A DNA stretch of 64,000 bases from Plazaster borealis (lineage: Eukaryota; Echinodermata; Asteroidea; Forcipulatida; Labidiasteridae): the NCBI GenBank assembly GCA_021014325.1, contig CM037472.1, positions 7,316,001-7,380,000 of the forward strand. The letters are read 5' to 3'. This document shows, piece after piece, positions 11,013 to 22,043 of this stretch (position 1 is its first letter; each line of letters begins with the position of its first letter). The position numbers were made by a program, and so were the translations under genes. The notes under the pieces were generated by a model. That model was not told where the DNA came from. It saw only the letters and a program-made list of their open reading frames with translations, and did no database searches.

Positions 11013-11768
11013 CGCAGGTTTCACAAACTGACGCGACCGACCCCACAGAGGTAAAACTTGGTTTAGAAATAATCGCATTTTAAGTTGGTAATCTTTTAAA
11101 ATCATTCTTGGACAGATTTGTATAACGGGGAATTTCCCAAAAAATTAGTGTATGAAAATTGATAACTTAAATGTTTTAGCCAATTACTTACTTTTTAAAA
11201 ATGAATTCATATTTAATAAGTAATTGTTCAAAAAACAGAAAGGATAGGCCTACTTCGTGAAAACTAACAAACACACAGCGCACATTGTGCAAGTTGCCCG
11301 TATGCAAACTCTCACTTCGTCACTTCGTGAAAACTAAAAGTGTCAGAGGGTCGTCTTGCCTTGTACGCGCGTAAGCACTCATACCCATGCCAGCTTGCCC
11401 GTATGCAAACTGTTACTTCGTGAAAACGTGTACACACACATACCACGTTGCCCGTATGTAAACTGTCACTTCGTGAAAACTAAAAGTGTCAGAAGGTGGT
11501 CTTGCCTTAGAACTACGCACGTACATGTAAGCACTCATACTCATATGCCGGATTGCCCGTATGCAAAGGGTAACTTCGTGAAAACGAAAAATGTTAGTTT
11601 ATTTAGATTATAACAAAAAAATTACTTTATTTGCAAAACTAAACACATTTAATTTAAGATTTGGTATAATGAAAGATAAATGTACTTGCAATCCAAATAG
11701 TGACTAAACAAAATTTCATAAAAAGTATGACTTTTTAGTAAAACGCCACTTCGTGAAACCTGCAACGA
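11013..11768. mobile_element. MITE with internal CTTCGTGAAAAC array
   Basis: The left end near 11013-11035 (TCGCAGGTTTCACAAACTGA) matches the complement of the right end near 11745-11768 (TTGCAGGTTTCACGAAGTGG). Inside, at about 11255-11590, a unit containing GCCCGTATGCAAACT and CACTTCGTGAAAAC repeats about five times in direct orientation with variable spacing. The end motif itself (TTCACGAAG) is thus repeated internally. No transposase frame; non-autonomous DNA element of unknown superfamily. Confidence 0.6.
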
Positions 11769-12568
11769 TTTTTTGCTTTCCAGTTTAGAACAGTCTCCTG
11801 GCAAATTTGCACTCAGCTGTACCACTTCAGATTTTCTAGAAAGGACTTAAAAATATAACCTTTTCACACAATGACAAAAAGTTTCATTTTTTGGGTATTG
11901 CTCTTGCTCATTGAATTTTTAGTTTAATCAAACTGCTGTAATCTTGATATGTGTATGTGCCGTTTATAAAGTATTTTTTTATGTAACAAGTATAGTGTGA
12001 CACCCAGAAAATGTGACACGACAAGGATTCTGTACATTACGGTGCCTTGTTCTTTATAATGGTATTACTGAATTTTGTTATCAAACAAAATAATCCCAGC
12101 CTAGTCACTATGGAACAACCATGAGGTGATCCTTCAAGCTTCTTCTCTGTCAAACTTTAATAATGAAATCCACTTAAGAATGCTTTTGTAAATGGATCTT
12201 TGACCACAGAACAGACGGTTATATTGGCTGTATCAGTGCTGTAAAAGAATGACTCACTACTACTTGGGATAGATAAACATGAAAGTTTTAGATTTCAAGC
12301 GAGGGCACTGCTCAAGAGCTATATGAAAATGACCTGTCTCAATAGGAAACATAATCGTGTACTTTTTTACAGGGGGACTTTTGAATACATGTGAGACTTG
12401 CGCAATCTATTTAGGAAACCTTGCTCTGCAGACACTTTAGATGTTTATTACTGGTAACCCCTAAGAGACAGAGTGGCCCATGGCTCCTGCATTTCTGGGG
12501 AAATAAAATAGTTAACAAAAATGCTTGGTCTGATAAGGGTTAATGTTGAATTATTTGTTTGTTTTCAG
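11769..12568. other. No gene seen
   Basis: No supported exon or element boundary in this AT-rich stretch. Confidence 0.45.
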
Positions 12569-12704
12569 ATACAAATATTCCTGTTTGTGTTTACAAACCA
12601 ACAAGCAAATTGACGATAGGCCAACGTATAAGAGTACAAGAGGCCTGGTGCTGTCACTTGTTAGCTGCAGCTGCCAGCTACAAGCTGTTCAAAATGCCGA
12701 AAGG
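12569..12704 (+). CDS. Possible host exon, uncharacterised
   Basis: A 136-bp segment is bounded by a good acceptor (pyrimidine run then GTTTTCAG, ending 12568) and a consensus donor (GG|GTAAGT at 12704/12705). Two of three frames are open throughout. In one of them ATGCCGAAAGG lies at the 3' end (ATG at 12694), so this could be a 5' UTR exon carrying a start codon. In the other it would be an internal exon. No protein family is recognisable from so little sequence, and no partner exon was found nearby. It may equally be a chance pairing of splice signals. Confidence 0.25.
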
Positions 12705-12869
12705 GTAAGTAATTTTTTTATAGTTAATGAAGTGCACCAGTAACCTTTTTTTCCACTCGGCCCCATAGGTTAAAGAGGTATTGTCATTGCCAACGGTGTT
12801 AATCCATACACTTGAATGTCCGTCCGGCTGGGCACTTTCATTTCCGGACAGCAACTTGAGAATAGAAGT

Positions 12870-13200
12870 ACCAAATGGACTTGTAATTTAGGTGGGGGTT
12901 GCCCTTGAGAAAAGGAAAGTTGGGATTGTTTTCGGGGTGAAAAGGTCAAAGGAGAAGTTCATGGTGGTGAGTTACAGACTACATGTAAATGTTTGAAGGA
13001 CCATCACTCAAGAAGTGACATTTTTACTCGTAAGTGTGGGGGTTGCCCTTGGAGAAAGGAAAGTTGGGGATGTTTAAAGTTTGGATTGTTTTGGGATGTG
13101 TCCCTGACTGCAACTCCAGTAAGAAGTGACATTTGGACTTGGGTGGGGGAGGGGGTCACCCTTGAGAAGGTCAAAGGTCAAGGCCACATTAGTGAATTTT
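12870..13200. repeat. Degenerate tandem repeat with AGGTCA words
   Basis: Units containing AAGTGACATTT, a GGTGGGGG run, CCCTTGAGAA and AAGGTCAAAGG recur roughly every 110-130 bp, with much divergence. One unit contains a perfect direct repeat of AGGTCA spaced by one base (13168-13180). No coding potential is supported. Confidence 0.45.
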
Positions 13201-13747
13201 TACACGTTTTCTGCATCAAACTTAGGGAACACGTATCAATTTAACCGCCCGAGAGCCCCAAGGTACTGTACAGTTCTTGACAGTTCAGGTGCTTTCATAA
13301 AAGAAATGACTTGCTGTGATGAATAATCCGCATACCATGGGTCAAATGTGCTTTAGACTTTGCTTCATTATTAAACCTTTCCTTGCTCAACACAATAGTT
13401 GTTCGGTCTGAATGGGCTGTGTAGAGTAACAAAAGGCTCGATTTCAGGAGTTAGGGTCTTCAGTCCAAATATAGCCTGCCCAATATGTGTCCAGTGGCTG
13501 ATAATTAAGGGATTAAAGTACCGTAATTTTCGGATTATAAACCGCCTGGCGTATAAACCGCGCTGCCCCAAAATATAGAAAAAAATATTTAGGTGTCAGC
13601 GTATAAATCGCGCGGCGTATAAACCGCGGCCAAAACATTAAAAAAACTAACCTCAACACACGGAAGTGAAGTTCACAAAACTGCGTTTTGGGTGATTTTT
13701 TATCTCATACTTTCTGTCCTGAATTATACTTTTTCCATCAACAACCA

Positions 13748-14282
13748 TGTAACGGCAGAAATTGACTGCAGTTCATTAAACACAATAACCACTGCTTGTG
13801 ACTACATGTATTTTGACGATTCCTTTGTTCATGTACATTTACTACTCTTTGCTTATCGCATCTCAAGTGCATCACAATACTCAATCCATGTATACATCTA
13901 ATATATTTCTGAACGTGTAGTTCGTGTCAATCTCAATGTTCAGTTCTTGGAGTAGTATATCAGGGCTGCGAAAGACATGAGCTGTACGTTATTAAACAAG
14001 GTAAAACAGTTTAACAGGAATACAAGGTTCGACAAAAAAGTACAAAACCAAAATGGCTCTTACACAGTCAATTCCACCGAAGATTTACTCTACAAGCATT
14101 AGGGGTGTTCTCTGTCCCTTCTCTAGAAACCCAAGCAAGTTTGCACACAAACAAGTCTCTGTCTTGAAATGAAATTCAAGTTTTCTGAACAAGCTTTGAT
14201 TCCACGATGCTCGCAACTATCTCGCTTCTCCTGCCGCATGCCCACCCTCAAGCGGTCGAGCTAAACTTAACTAACGGTAACA
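13748..14282 (-). repeat. BEL 3' LTR
   Basis: On the minus strand this 535-bp segment starts TGTTACCG (at 14282) directly after a purine-rich tract and ends GCCGTTACA (at 13748), giving standard TG...CA borders. Its last 38 bp or so match 26026-26060 beside gag, the surviving end of the 5' LTR (CATGTAACGGCRGAAATT on the plus strand). The match stops abruptly after TTCATTAAA, because the 5' copy is interrupted there. Confidence 0.7.
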
Positions 14283-14297
14283 TCCCGGCCCCTTAAA
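14283..14297 (-). other. Polypurine tract of the BEL element
   Basis: On the minus strand AAGGGGCCGGGA immediately precedes the TG start of the 3' LTR, the position expected for the plus-strand primer. It contains two interrupting pyrimidines. The identification depends on the LTR border call. Confidence 0.55.
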
Positions 14298-14506
14298 TGG
14301 GAAAAATGCCAGGTGAACATTTATAAAACTTTAACAAAGGAAAACATGTTTAAACTGTCCACAGGCCACCTAAAGTCCACAATGCAAATTATGTCCAGAG
14401 TAATGAGTACATGTCAAACTACTTTCTGGGAGGTTTGCTGGAGCAGAGCATGTCGTACACTCCCAATCAGGAGGCATTATTCTGGCCTGAGATAGTCTGA
14501 TTGCTG

Positions 14507-15637
14507 CTAATCATGAGACTCAAGAAGGCAAAGCTTGGTAATAGGTCTCACTAAAATGTTGCGACTTGACATGACTTCTGCTGTCCTCACTAAACCATCT
14601 TTGCCCGGAAACGTCTTTATCACAAGTCCCAGAGGCCAGTTCTTTCTAGGTGTTGCTTCATCCATAATAAGCACAATGTCCCCAACTGCCAGGTTCCTCA
14701 GTGGTTCAATCCACTTCTGCCTCAGCTGTAAGGTGGGTAAGTATTCTCTCACCCAGCGCTTCCAAAACTGGTCCGAAAGAAGCTGCACGTGTCGCCAACG
14801 TCTTCCATATGAGTCTTGCTTTATGAAGTTACCGGGGGGTGCTGGCTGACCTGCTCGAAGCAGAAGCAAGTGGTTTGGAGTAAGTGTCTCTAGATCCTTG
14901 GGATTGTCTGAAACTGGTGTAATTGGACGACCATTTACAATCGACTCAATCTCACAAAACAGGGTGTCCAACTGTTCATCATCAAGTACCTGGTCCTTTA
15001 GTGTGGCATTGAGAACTTTTCGCACTGTTCTAATCTGGCGTTCCCAGACTCCTCCCATGTTTGACGCTGTTGGAGTGTTGAATTCCCACTCTATCTCATT
15101 CAGCAAGAGATATTCCTTCATTCTATTGGCTTCATTCCACTTCTGAATGGATTCTCTCAGTTCTCTTTCACCTCCGACAAAATTTGTTCCATTGTCAGAC
15201 CGCATTCTTTTAGGTGTTCCTCTTCTTGCTGAAAACCTCACCAGAGCATTTACGAAGGAATTTGCGTCCAATGAATGAATCACTTCGATGTGTATGGCTC
15301 TGCATGCCATACAAGTGAACAGACAGCCACATCTCTTTTCCTGACTCTGACCCCTCTTTACTAGGAAAGGACCAAAACAGTCCACCCCGGTGTCAGTGAA
15401 GGGTGGATTACCTGGTGTGACTCGGTCCTTGGGAAGATTTGCCATTCTCTGGGCACATGCCTTTCCTCTGATTCTTTTGCAGTCTACATGTATGCACTTG
15501 CGCAAAACTTGACCTATCAATGCACGTGCTTTCGGTATCCAATACCTTTCTCTCACAAGGGACAACACATACTCTTTTCCAGAGTGTGCTGCCTTCTTTT
15601 CATGGAAGTATCTGATCAATAATGAGCCTTCCCACAT
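14507..15637 (-). pseudogene. BEL pol: integrase region
   Basis: A 376-codon open segment encodes the integrase of the BEL element, which would insert cDNA into chromosomes. In order it shows a zinc-binding-type start (an HSGKEYVLSLVRERYWI block with CIHVDCKR), a catalytic core with the first Asp in TGVDCFGP, the second Asp in RSDNGTNFVG and the Glu in MGGVWERQIR. A C-terminal basic/SH3-like part follows (VGDIVLIMDE), then a stop after LLESHD. The three acidic residues are preserved. It is open from 15637 but has no own start: it is cut off from the upstream RNase H part by a frameshift near 15640-15655. Confidence 0.85.
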
Positions 15638-15652
15638 GCCCTTGAGGAACTA

Positions 15653-16797
15653 TCAAAGGATGCTTTGACTGGTTTGGTTGTGAAGTGGAGCCATCTGTAA
15701 TCTTCCTCCAATTTTGAGCAACCCATCTTCCATGATGGGGTCCAACTTGTAGATGCTGCTCTTACAGGAGATCCTTCCACCTTCCTCCAAAGCATGTAAC
15801 TCATTACTATAATGTCGTCTCTGAAGATATGCTATGATAGCTTGCTCTGCCCTTTGCAATTCATGAACTCTCAGACATGCTTGTGTCTTCATCTGTCTAT
15901 GGTCAAGCAGCCATGTCTTGAACCGTAGTAACCATGCTACGGCTTTCTTCAGGCATATCCAGCATGAGTATTTCTCAAGCAGCTTGTCAAGTGTGGCCCC
16001 TTGGGCCTCTGCATTCACAACACACGTTTTGGCCTCTTGCTTAACTTCCTTGTCATTATTAACACATCTGAATTCACATTCTGCTTTGCCGACCAAGTTG
16101 ATTCATCTTTCCACAGGAAATCCGGCCCCTCTTTCCATCTGGTGCAGGACAGCATCTGTTTAGCATTCAACCCTCGAGAAGCATCATCAGCAGGGTTTGA
16201 GGCAGTGTCTACATGCCTCCATTGACTTGGAAGCAATCCATCATGAATAATAGCCACTCTATTGGAGACAAACGTGTGGAATCGTTTTGATGTGTTCTTG
16301 ATGTACTGCAAGACAATCATGCTGTCAGTCCAAAATGTTGTCTCCTGTACCTCTAGCCTCATTTCACGACGAAGCATACTATCCAAACGGACTGCCACCA
16401 CTGCTGCTGATAACTCCAGCCTCGGTATGGTCATAGGCTTAATTGGTGCTAGTCTTGACTTTCCCAACTGAAACGCGCAGTGTGAAATTCCTTCCTGATT
16501 GATCAGTCTTACATAAGAAACTGCTCCATAGGCCGCCGACGAAGCATCACAAAAGTGGTGTAGCTGTACCCTTGCAGCCGCTCTAAAGCCCCGAGGCAAA
16601 ATGCATCTCGGAACTTCAAAATTCTCCATCATAGGAAGCTCTGCCAGCCATTTGATCCAGCGCCTATGATTTCCTGGTTCTAGCTCATCATCCCACTCCT
16701 TGTATGCCTTGCACTCATCTTGAAAGATACATTTAGCTTGAAGCACGAAGGGGCAGACTAAGCCGAGCGGATCGTACACCGAACTCACAATGCTCAA
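15653..16797 (-). pseudogene. BEL pol: RNase H and connection to integrase
   Basis: Two overlapping minus-strand frames (16797-16015 and 16096-15653) together cover the RT thumb/connection (SIVSSVYDPLGLVCPF), the RNase H domain and the linker to integrase. RNase H landmarks are IPRLELSAA (Glu), FWTDS (Asp) and NPADDASRG (Asp). The linker includes LQRRHYSNELHALEEG. The frames change near 16015-16096, so at least one indel separates RNase H from the linker. Function would be removal of RNA from the RNA-DNA hybrid during cDNA synthesis; this copy is broken. Confidence 0.8.
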
Positions 16798-16997
16798 CAG
16801 GCCTCTTGTCGTGAAGCTTTTCTCCTTGGGTTTATTTTGATACTAAAAACATCTGTATCAGTGTTCCAGTGCATGCCGAGTGCTCTTTCAATGGGGAGTG
16901 GTGCTCTATCCAGATCTAAATCCTTAACTCCCTTGGCTCTTTCATCAAGTGGGATAGACTCGACAACCTTTCGGCTATTTGAGATCCATTTGGTTAG
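16798..16997 (-). pseudogene. BEL pol: RT segment downstream of the LINE insertion
   Basis: The minus-strand frame from 16997 reads LTKWISNSRKVVESIP and onward through a GMHWNTDTDVFSIKI block, standard for the region between the BEL RT palm and RNase H. It continues, in frame, from the RT segment that stops at 21027, the two being separated by the inserted LINE. A frameshift near 16840 separates it from the RNase H frame. Confidence 0.75.
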
Positions 16998-17306
16998 GCA
17001 ATTTGACTGAGCGCCTGACAGCAGCCACTCAAATCAGCTCTGTATTTGTTTGCTAATTTCTTAGTATATTGCTCATTTTGTGTTCTTATTCTTATACAAC
17101 TGGATTTGTTACTACACCTGGAATCTACAGGACTTTTTTCTGTGTATCCTGGAGTCATCTGAGTTGTGAAAATAGTGATTTTCTGTTGGAATTTTTCACT
17201 GTCTCATTTGAAAATTCTGGTGTACAAAGCTAACACACACTTTGGTGGCTGCATGCTGTGCAGTCAGCCACCTCGTCCATGGACATTGTTCGCCCATCTG
17301 GGGACA

Positions 17307-19745
17307 ATGGAGGTAAGTATCCTTTTTATTCTCTCCCTGCTTGCTAGACCATTGTACTATACTGATTCATCTGTGGTCAGCTTTGTTCCATCAGCATCAA
17401 TTGTGCTTGGTGCTTGCATTCTGCCAAAGTCACAGCTAGGATTCATCCAGCGTCGAAAATATTTGAAATGCCCTGTGTCATATTATGACAATTCTCCAGC
17501 CACTTTTCATTTGGAAATTGTGATCTTCGGTGACATTGCTGTAAATCCCGGCCCTGAAGCTGAAAATAACTCAAACTCAGCAGAAGCTAGTCCAAACTCT
17601 GCAAATTCCTACTCACGTAACAAGCTTCTCAGTCTCCGTTATGCCCCATCCACACGTGCTTCAACTCTGCCTTCCTGTAAATTTACATTGCAGAATCTTG
17701 GCCTTTTTGTAAATCCCAGCACTGTTTACCGACCTACACATCGTGGTAAAAAAGCTGGTAGCCGTAGAACTGTTCATAAACCCCCTATACCTGAAGTTAC
17801 ACTCCCATCTGTTCTAGCACCAGTGACTCCAGCCAAATCTCAACTCAGCCTTTGTGTTCTGAACACACAGTCCATCTGTAACAAGTATGACGATTTTGCT
17901 GATTTTGTTCTGCAAAAAGATCTGGACCTTGTTGCCGTTTCAGAAACATGGCTGAGACCAGATGACAACTTAACATGTCGTCAGTGTACCCCTGCTGGCT
18001 ACTACTTTCATCACATCCCAAGACCTCACAAGACTGGTGGAGGAGTTGCAATACTGTACAGATCTACTTTATCTGTCTCTGTGAAAAGTAATGACGTCCA
18101 ATACACAACTTGTGAATCTCTTCATGCTGAGGTTTCCGTAAACTCTAAATCTGTTCACCTTGTCATCGTATACAGACCTGAAAGAGATTCCAACGGCCAA
18201 CATGTGACTTTCTCAAGTTTTCTTAGGGAGTTTGAGAATTTGATTTTGGAATATCTCCTTCATCCATCGGAAATCATCATCACCGGTGACTTTAACATTC
18301 ATGTTGATGACATCCACAACACCAATGCAAACCAGTTTAAGCATCTACTTCAGGCTTTCGTTCTTACCCAGCATATCAAGGAGCCGACTCATCGTCTCTA
18401 TCATTGCCTGGACCTTGTCTTAACTCGTGACATCACCCCACCTATTGTCTCAAACTTTGTTATTTTACCTGGATTCTCAGACCATTATGCAGTCATGTGT
18501 AACTTGAGTCTGTGCAAGCCCAAAGTCCCAACCGTCACTATAAAGAGCCGACAGTGGAAACATGTAAATTCTCCTGAAGTGTTCCGCGACGTAGGAACTC
18601 ATTTAGCAAAGCTGGAAATTGATCACGACTGCTTGGATTCCTATGTCAGCCAATATGAGAGTACTATCAGTGACATCCTGGATAAATATGCACCTTGGAA
18701 AACAAGATCAGTCAAGGTCCGAACTGAAGTTTCCTGGTTCAATGATGATATTTGTACAGCAAGAAAGATCTGTCGTCAACTTGAGCGGAAATGGCGGAAA
18801 AATGGCAAATTGGAAATACAACGACAAGAATATCGCAACCAATGTAAAGTAGTCAGGAATTTGATCAACCAGGCAAAGATCACCCATTGTTCATCCCAAG
18901 TACAAGAATCCTCAGGAGATCAAAAGAAGCTCTTCAAGATAATTGGTAAGTTGTTGCTCAAACCCAAAACCCCCGTACTTCCATCCACTTACAATGATCA
19001 GGACTTGGCAAATGAATTCCAGAAATTCTTTGTCACCAAGATTGCAGACATCCGCTCATCATTTTCATCAGTCCCTTACAACGTGCCGCAGACATTGCCA
19101 CATCTTCAACCAGAGTGTAGACTATCTGTGTTTGAGCCTGCCACTGTTGCTGAGATTCAAAGGGTTATTATGAAATCTCCTTCAAAATCCTGTGAGCTGG
19201 ATCCAGTGTCAACATCCATGATGAAGCAAAACATTGATATATTTTTACCCTACATCACTAATCTTGTAAACGTATCTCTCAGTTCCGGTTGTTTCCCCGA
19301 TAGCCTCCAAGTTTCCTACATCAGGCCGCTCATCAAGAAACCAAACCTGGACAAGGAGATATTCAAAAACTACAGACCGGTTGCAAACTTAAAATATCTT
19401 GGAAAAGTCATCGAACGAGTAGTTTCATCACGCATTTCTGATCACATTCATAATTTCAACCTGTCCGACGTGTCCCAGTCAGCATACAAGCCTTTCCATG
19501 GGACAGAAGCTGCACTAGTCCGTGTGAGCAACGATATTCTTTCTGCAGTGTACACTGGTAACCTAACAGCACTAGTCCTGCTAGACTTGAGTGCTGCCTT
19601 TGACACTGTTGATCACAACATCCTTCTCTCTCAGCTCCAGAATCACCTTGGCATAGAGGACACAGCCCTAGCATGGTGCAAATCGTATCTCTACAATAGA
19701 ACTCAGCATGTATTGGCACCGCAATATCAGACCCTGTTGTTTTGA
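17307..19745 (+). pseudogene. L2-like LINE protein: leader, 2A-like motif, endonuclease, RT N-half
   Basis: ATG at 17307 (ACAATGG context) is the best start, although the frame is open from 17166. Residues 3-15 are hydrophobic (VSILFILSLLARP). GDIAVNPGP follows at residues 75-83 (17529-17555). An APE-type endonuclease starts with LCVLNTQSICNKYD and has SETW, GDFNIHVDD, LDLVL and SDHYAV motifs, so all usual catalytic positions are present. RT blocks follow up to LLDLSAAFDTVDHNILL. The frame ends at 19745, within RT; the remaining RT is in the next frame. One indel of 1 nt (modulo 3) between about 19690 and 19720 explains this. Otherwise it looks well preserved. Confidence 0.8.
17529..17555 (+). 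other. 2A-like ribosome-skipping motif (variant)
   Basis: Encodes GDIAVNPGP. The family signature is D(V/I)ExNPGP, in which the ribosome skips the bond before the final Pro. Here the usual Glu is Ala, which could weaken skipping. Hydrophobic residues (LEIVIF) precede the motif, as is common. The motif separates the hydrophobic leader from the endonuclease-RT part. Confidence 0.65.
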
Positions 19746-20716
19746 ACTACTCTGTGCCGCAGGGGTCGGTACTGGGCCCGCAGTGGTTTACGCTGTACAC
19801 TTTACCGATTCGTGACATCATCCTGAAATTTAATCTGAATTACCATGTGTATGCAGACGACACTCAGCTATACATCACGTTTAAATCTTCTCAAGAAAAC
19901 GCCAATGCATCTATTGCAAGACTTGAAAAATGCATCCAAGAGATTCGATGTTGGACACAACAAAACTTCCTGAAGTTAAATGATGATAAGACAGAGTTCC
20001 TTCTATTTGGGTCACGTCAACAGTTAACAAAGGTTTCAGTGCCATACATTTCCATCGGTGATGCTCGGATAGCTCCCTCGCTGCAAGCTCGGAACTTAGG
20101 GGTTATTTTTGATTCATCGATGACACTTCAACCACACATCAACAACATCGTTCATCTGTCTTCATATCACATCAGGAATATTGGTAAGATTCGCAAGTAC
20201 TTGGACAAAAGTGCCACTGAAAAGGTCATTCATGCATTTGTTACTTCTCGTCTTGACAACGGCAATGCTCTTCTCTACAGTCTTCCTAACAACCAGATTT
20301 CCCGTCTTCAACGCCTCCAAAATACCGCTGCCCGCATTGTGACACTGTCTAGAAAATCCTGTTCTATCACCCCCATTCTGAAACAACTACATTGGCTCCC
20401 TATCTCTCAACGAATCATCTTCAAGCTGATGCTCATTGTCCACAAAGCACTTAATGGCAAGGCTCCCCACTTTATTTCTGAACTACTTCAAGTTTACACT
20501 CCATCAAGGAATCTTCGATCAAGTTCCATGCTTCTCCTCATTGAACCCAAGTCTCGACACTCATGGGGTGACAGGTCTTTTTCTTCAGCTGCGCCACGCA
20601 TCTGGAACTCTCTACCACTTAATCTTAGATCTTGTCTTTGTACCACAAAATTCAAATCTCTTCTCAAAACTTATCTTATGTCACAGGTTTTCAAGTGCTT
20701 ACAAGAGCTACATTGA
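19742..20716 (+). pseudogene. L2-like LINE protein: RT C-half and C-terminal region
   Basis: Continues the RT in a shifted frame. It contains the SVPQGSVLGP block, a YADDTQLY catalytic box (both Asp present), a WTQQNFLKLNDDKTEFLLFG thumb block, and the C-terminal region with IRKYLDKSATEKVIHAF and WGDRSFSSAAPRIWNSLP. There is no ATG at its start, so it is the second half of one protein and not a separate gene. Reverse transcription of the element RNA at the nicked target would be its role. The stop at 20716 is followed by a 3' UTR with a hairpin near 20759-20784. Confidence 0.8.
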
Positions 20717-20984
20717 GGGGCTACTTGTAAGTAGGATCTGTACTTGTGGGCTCTTCTTACATTGTGGGGTCATGCCCACAATGTTTAAAACAGAAAAGAT
20801 TAAAGAAAAGGGATCATAGTCACAACCTGTGGAATGCCCACTATGTCACTCTCCTAAACAGGTCTGGACTAATTTTGTTGTGTCTGTTTTTTTCTTTGTT
20901 TTGTTTTTGTTTTTGTTTTTTGTTTTTTTACTGCGCCTTGAACACCCAGCAGGGTGGATATGTGCGCATTACAAGTCTTATTAC

Positions 20985-21026
<42 letters not shown>

Positions 21027-22043
21027 GCGGAAACCACCCAAAGCCAGCAGCTTGGTAAGTGAATTCACCAATGTTACTGCTTCTTCCTCATTGTCCACTG
21101 CTTTCAAGCAGTCATCTGTGTAGAAATTTTCCATTACGGGAGTGACTGTTTTGTTGTCGAACTTGTCTGCATTATCTTCAGCAGTTCTGCGTAGGGCAAA
21201 ATTGGTGCAGCTCGGACTCCATACACCCCCAAAGAGGTGCACCGCCATTCTGTAGTCTTCTGGTTGATTGTTTGTGTTTCCGTCCTTCCACCACAAAAAT
21301 CGAAGGGCATCTCTATGGTAAGGAGAGACCTTCACCTGGTGGAACATAGCCTCTATGTCACCCATGACTGCAACTTGGCGCTCTCTAAATCTGACCAGAA
21401 CTAATATCAACTTATTAGTCATATCAGGGCCTTGAAATAATGCCTTGTTCAGGGAAGTTCCAGCATATTGGGCTGCACAGTCGAAAACAGAGCGTAACTT
21501 ATCCGGCTTGTTGGGATTCATCACATTATGATGGGGAAGGTACCATGTACATCTGGCAAAGGCATCTTTATCAATGCAAGATACATGTTCTGCGTACCCC
21601 CTTTTGAGTAAATCATCAATACCAGCCTTATATCTGCAATGAAGCTCTGGATCTTTGTTCAGACGCCTTCCAAGGCTTAACAGTCTCTTACCAGCAACGG
21701 ATCTGTTATCTGGCAACTGTGGTTGGTACAGCTTAAAAGGAATATCCATCTGGTAATGCCCATCCACAACTGCCAGTGTTTTGTTCCAAACGTCTATTAC
21801 CCCTTTGTCGTCTATGGACATACGAGGTTGGCTGCCTGCCAGTGCATGGGCAGTATCTAACTTCCCGAAGCCCTCAACCTGGGCATCAAGGGCAACTTCT
21901 TCCTGATTTGCTGCATGCACAAAATTGCAGACACTGCTCATGGAGCATTGTTCATCGGCGATTGGCCCATTAAGTGTCCACCCAAGAGCTGTTCTCATTG
22001 CATATGGTTCTCCTGGCGCACCTTGTCTCACCTCTAAGGGCAT
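21027..22043 (-). pseudogene. BEL pol: reverse transcriptase N-part
   Basis: Minus-strand frame from 22043 encodes the BEL RT. It begins with a PLEVRQGAPGEPYAMRTALG-type inter-domain stretch, then fingers and palm. The first catalytic Asp lies in VMGDIEAMFHQVKV, the LFGGVWSPSCTNFALRR block follows, and the catalytic box is FYTDDCLKAV (YTDD where YVDD is usual). The frame runs to LLALGGFR at 21027 and then into the inserted LINE's ATT tail, which appears as a run of Ile. It overlaps the protease frame by one or two bases at 22043, implying a frameshift there. Confidence 0.85.

Larger units (their letters stand above)
16998..21026 (+). mobile_element. Near full-length L2-like LINE with 2A-like leader
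   Basis: About 4.03-kb non-LTR element inserted into the BEL RT. It has a roughly 300-bp 5' UTR, a leader with a 2A-like motif, an APE-type endonuclease, RT, a C-terminal region, a 3' UTR, and a tail of about fourteen ATT/TTA units (20980-21026). BEL sequence resumes at once on both sides with only GC shared at the joint, so the target duplication is 0-2 bp. A short 3' repeat tail and no real target duplication are typical of the L2/CR1 group. The 5' end is defined by the BEL sequence it interrupts, so the copy is probably not 5'-truncated. Confidence 0.8.

Noticed and set aside
20980..21026. Poly-Ile or poly-Tyr tract at the end of the BEL RT frame and of a plus-strand frame
   Set aside because: It is the ATT repeat tail of the inserted LINE, not protein sequence of either gene.
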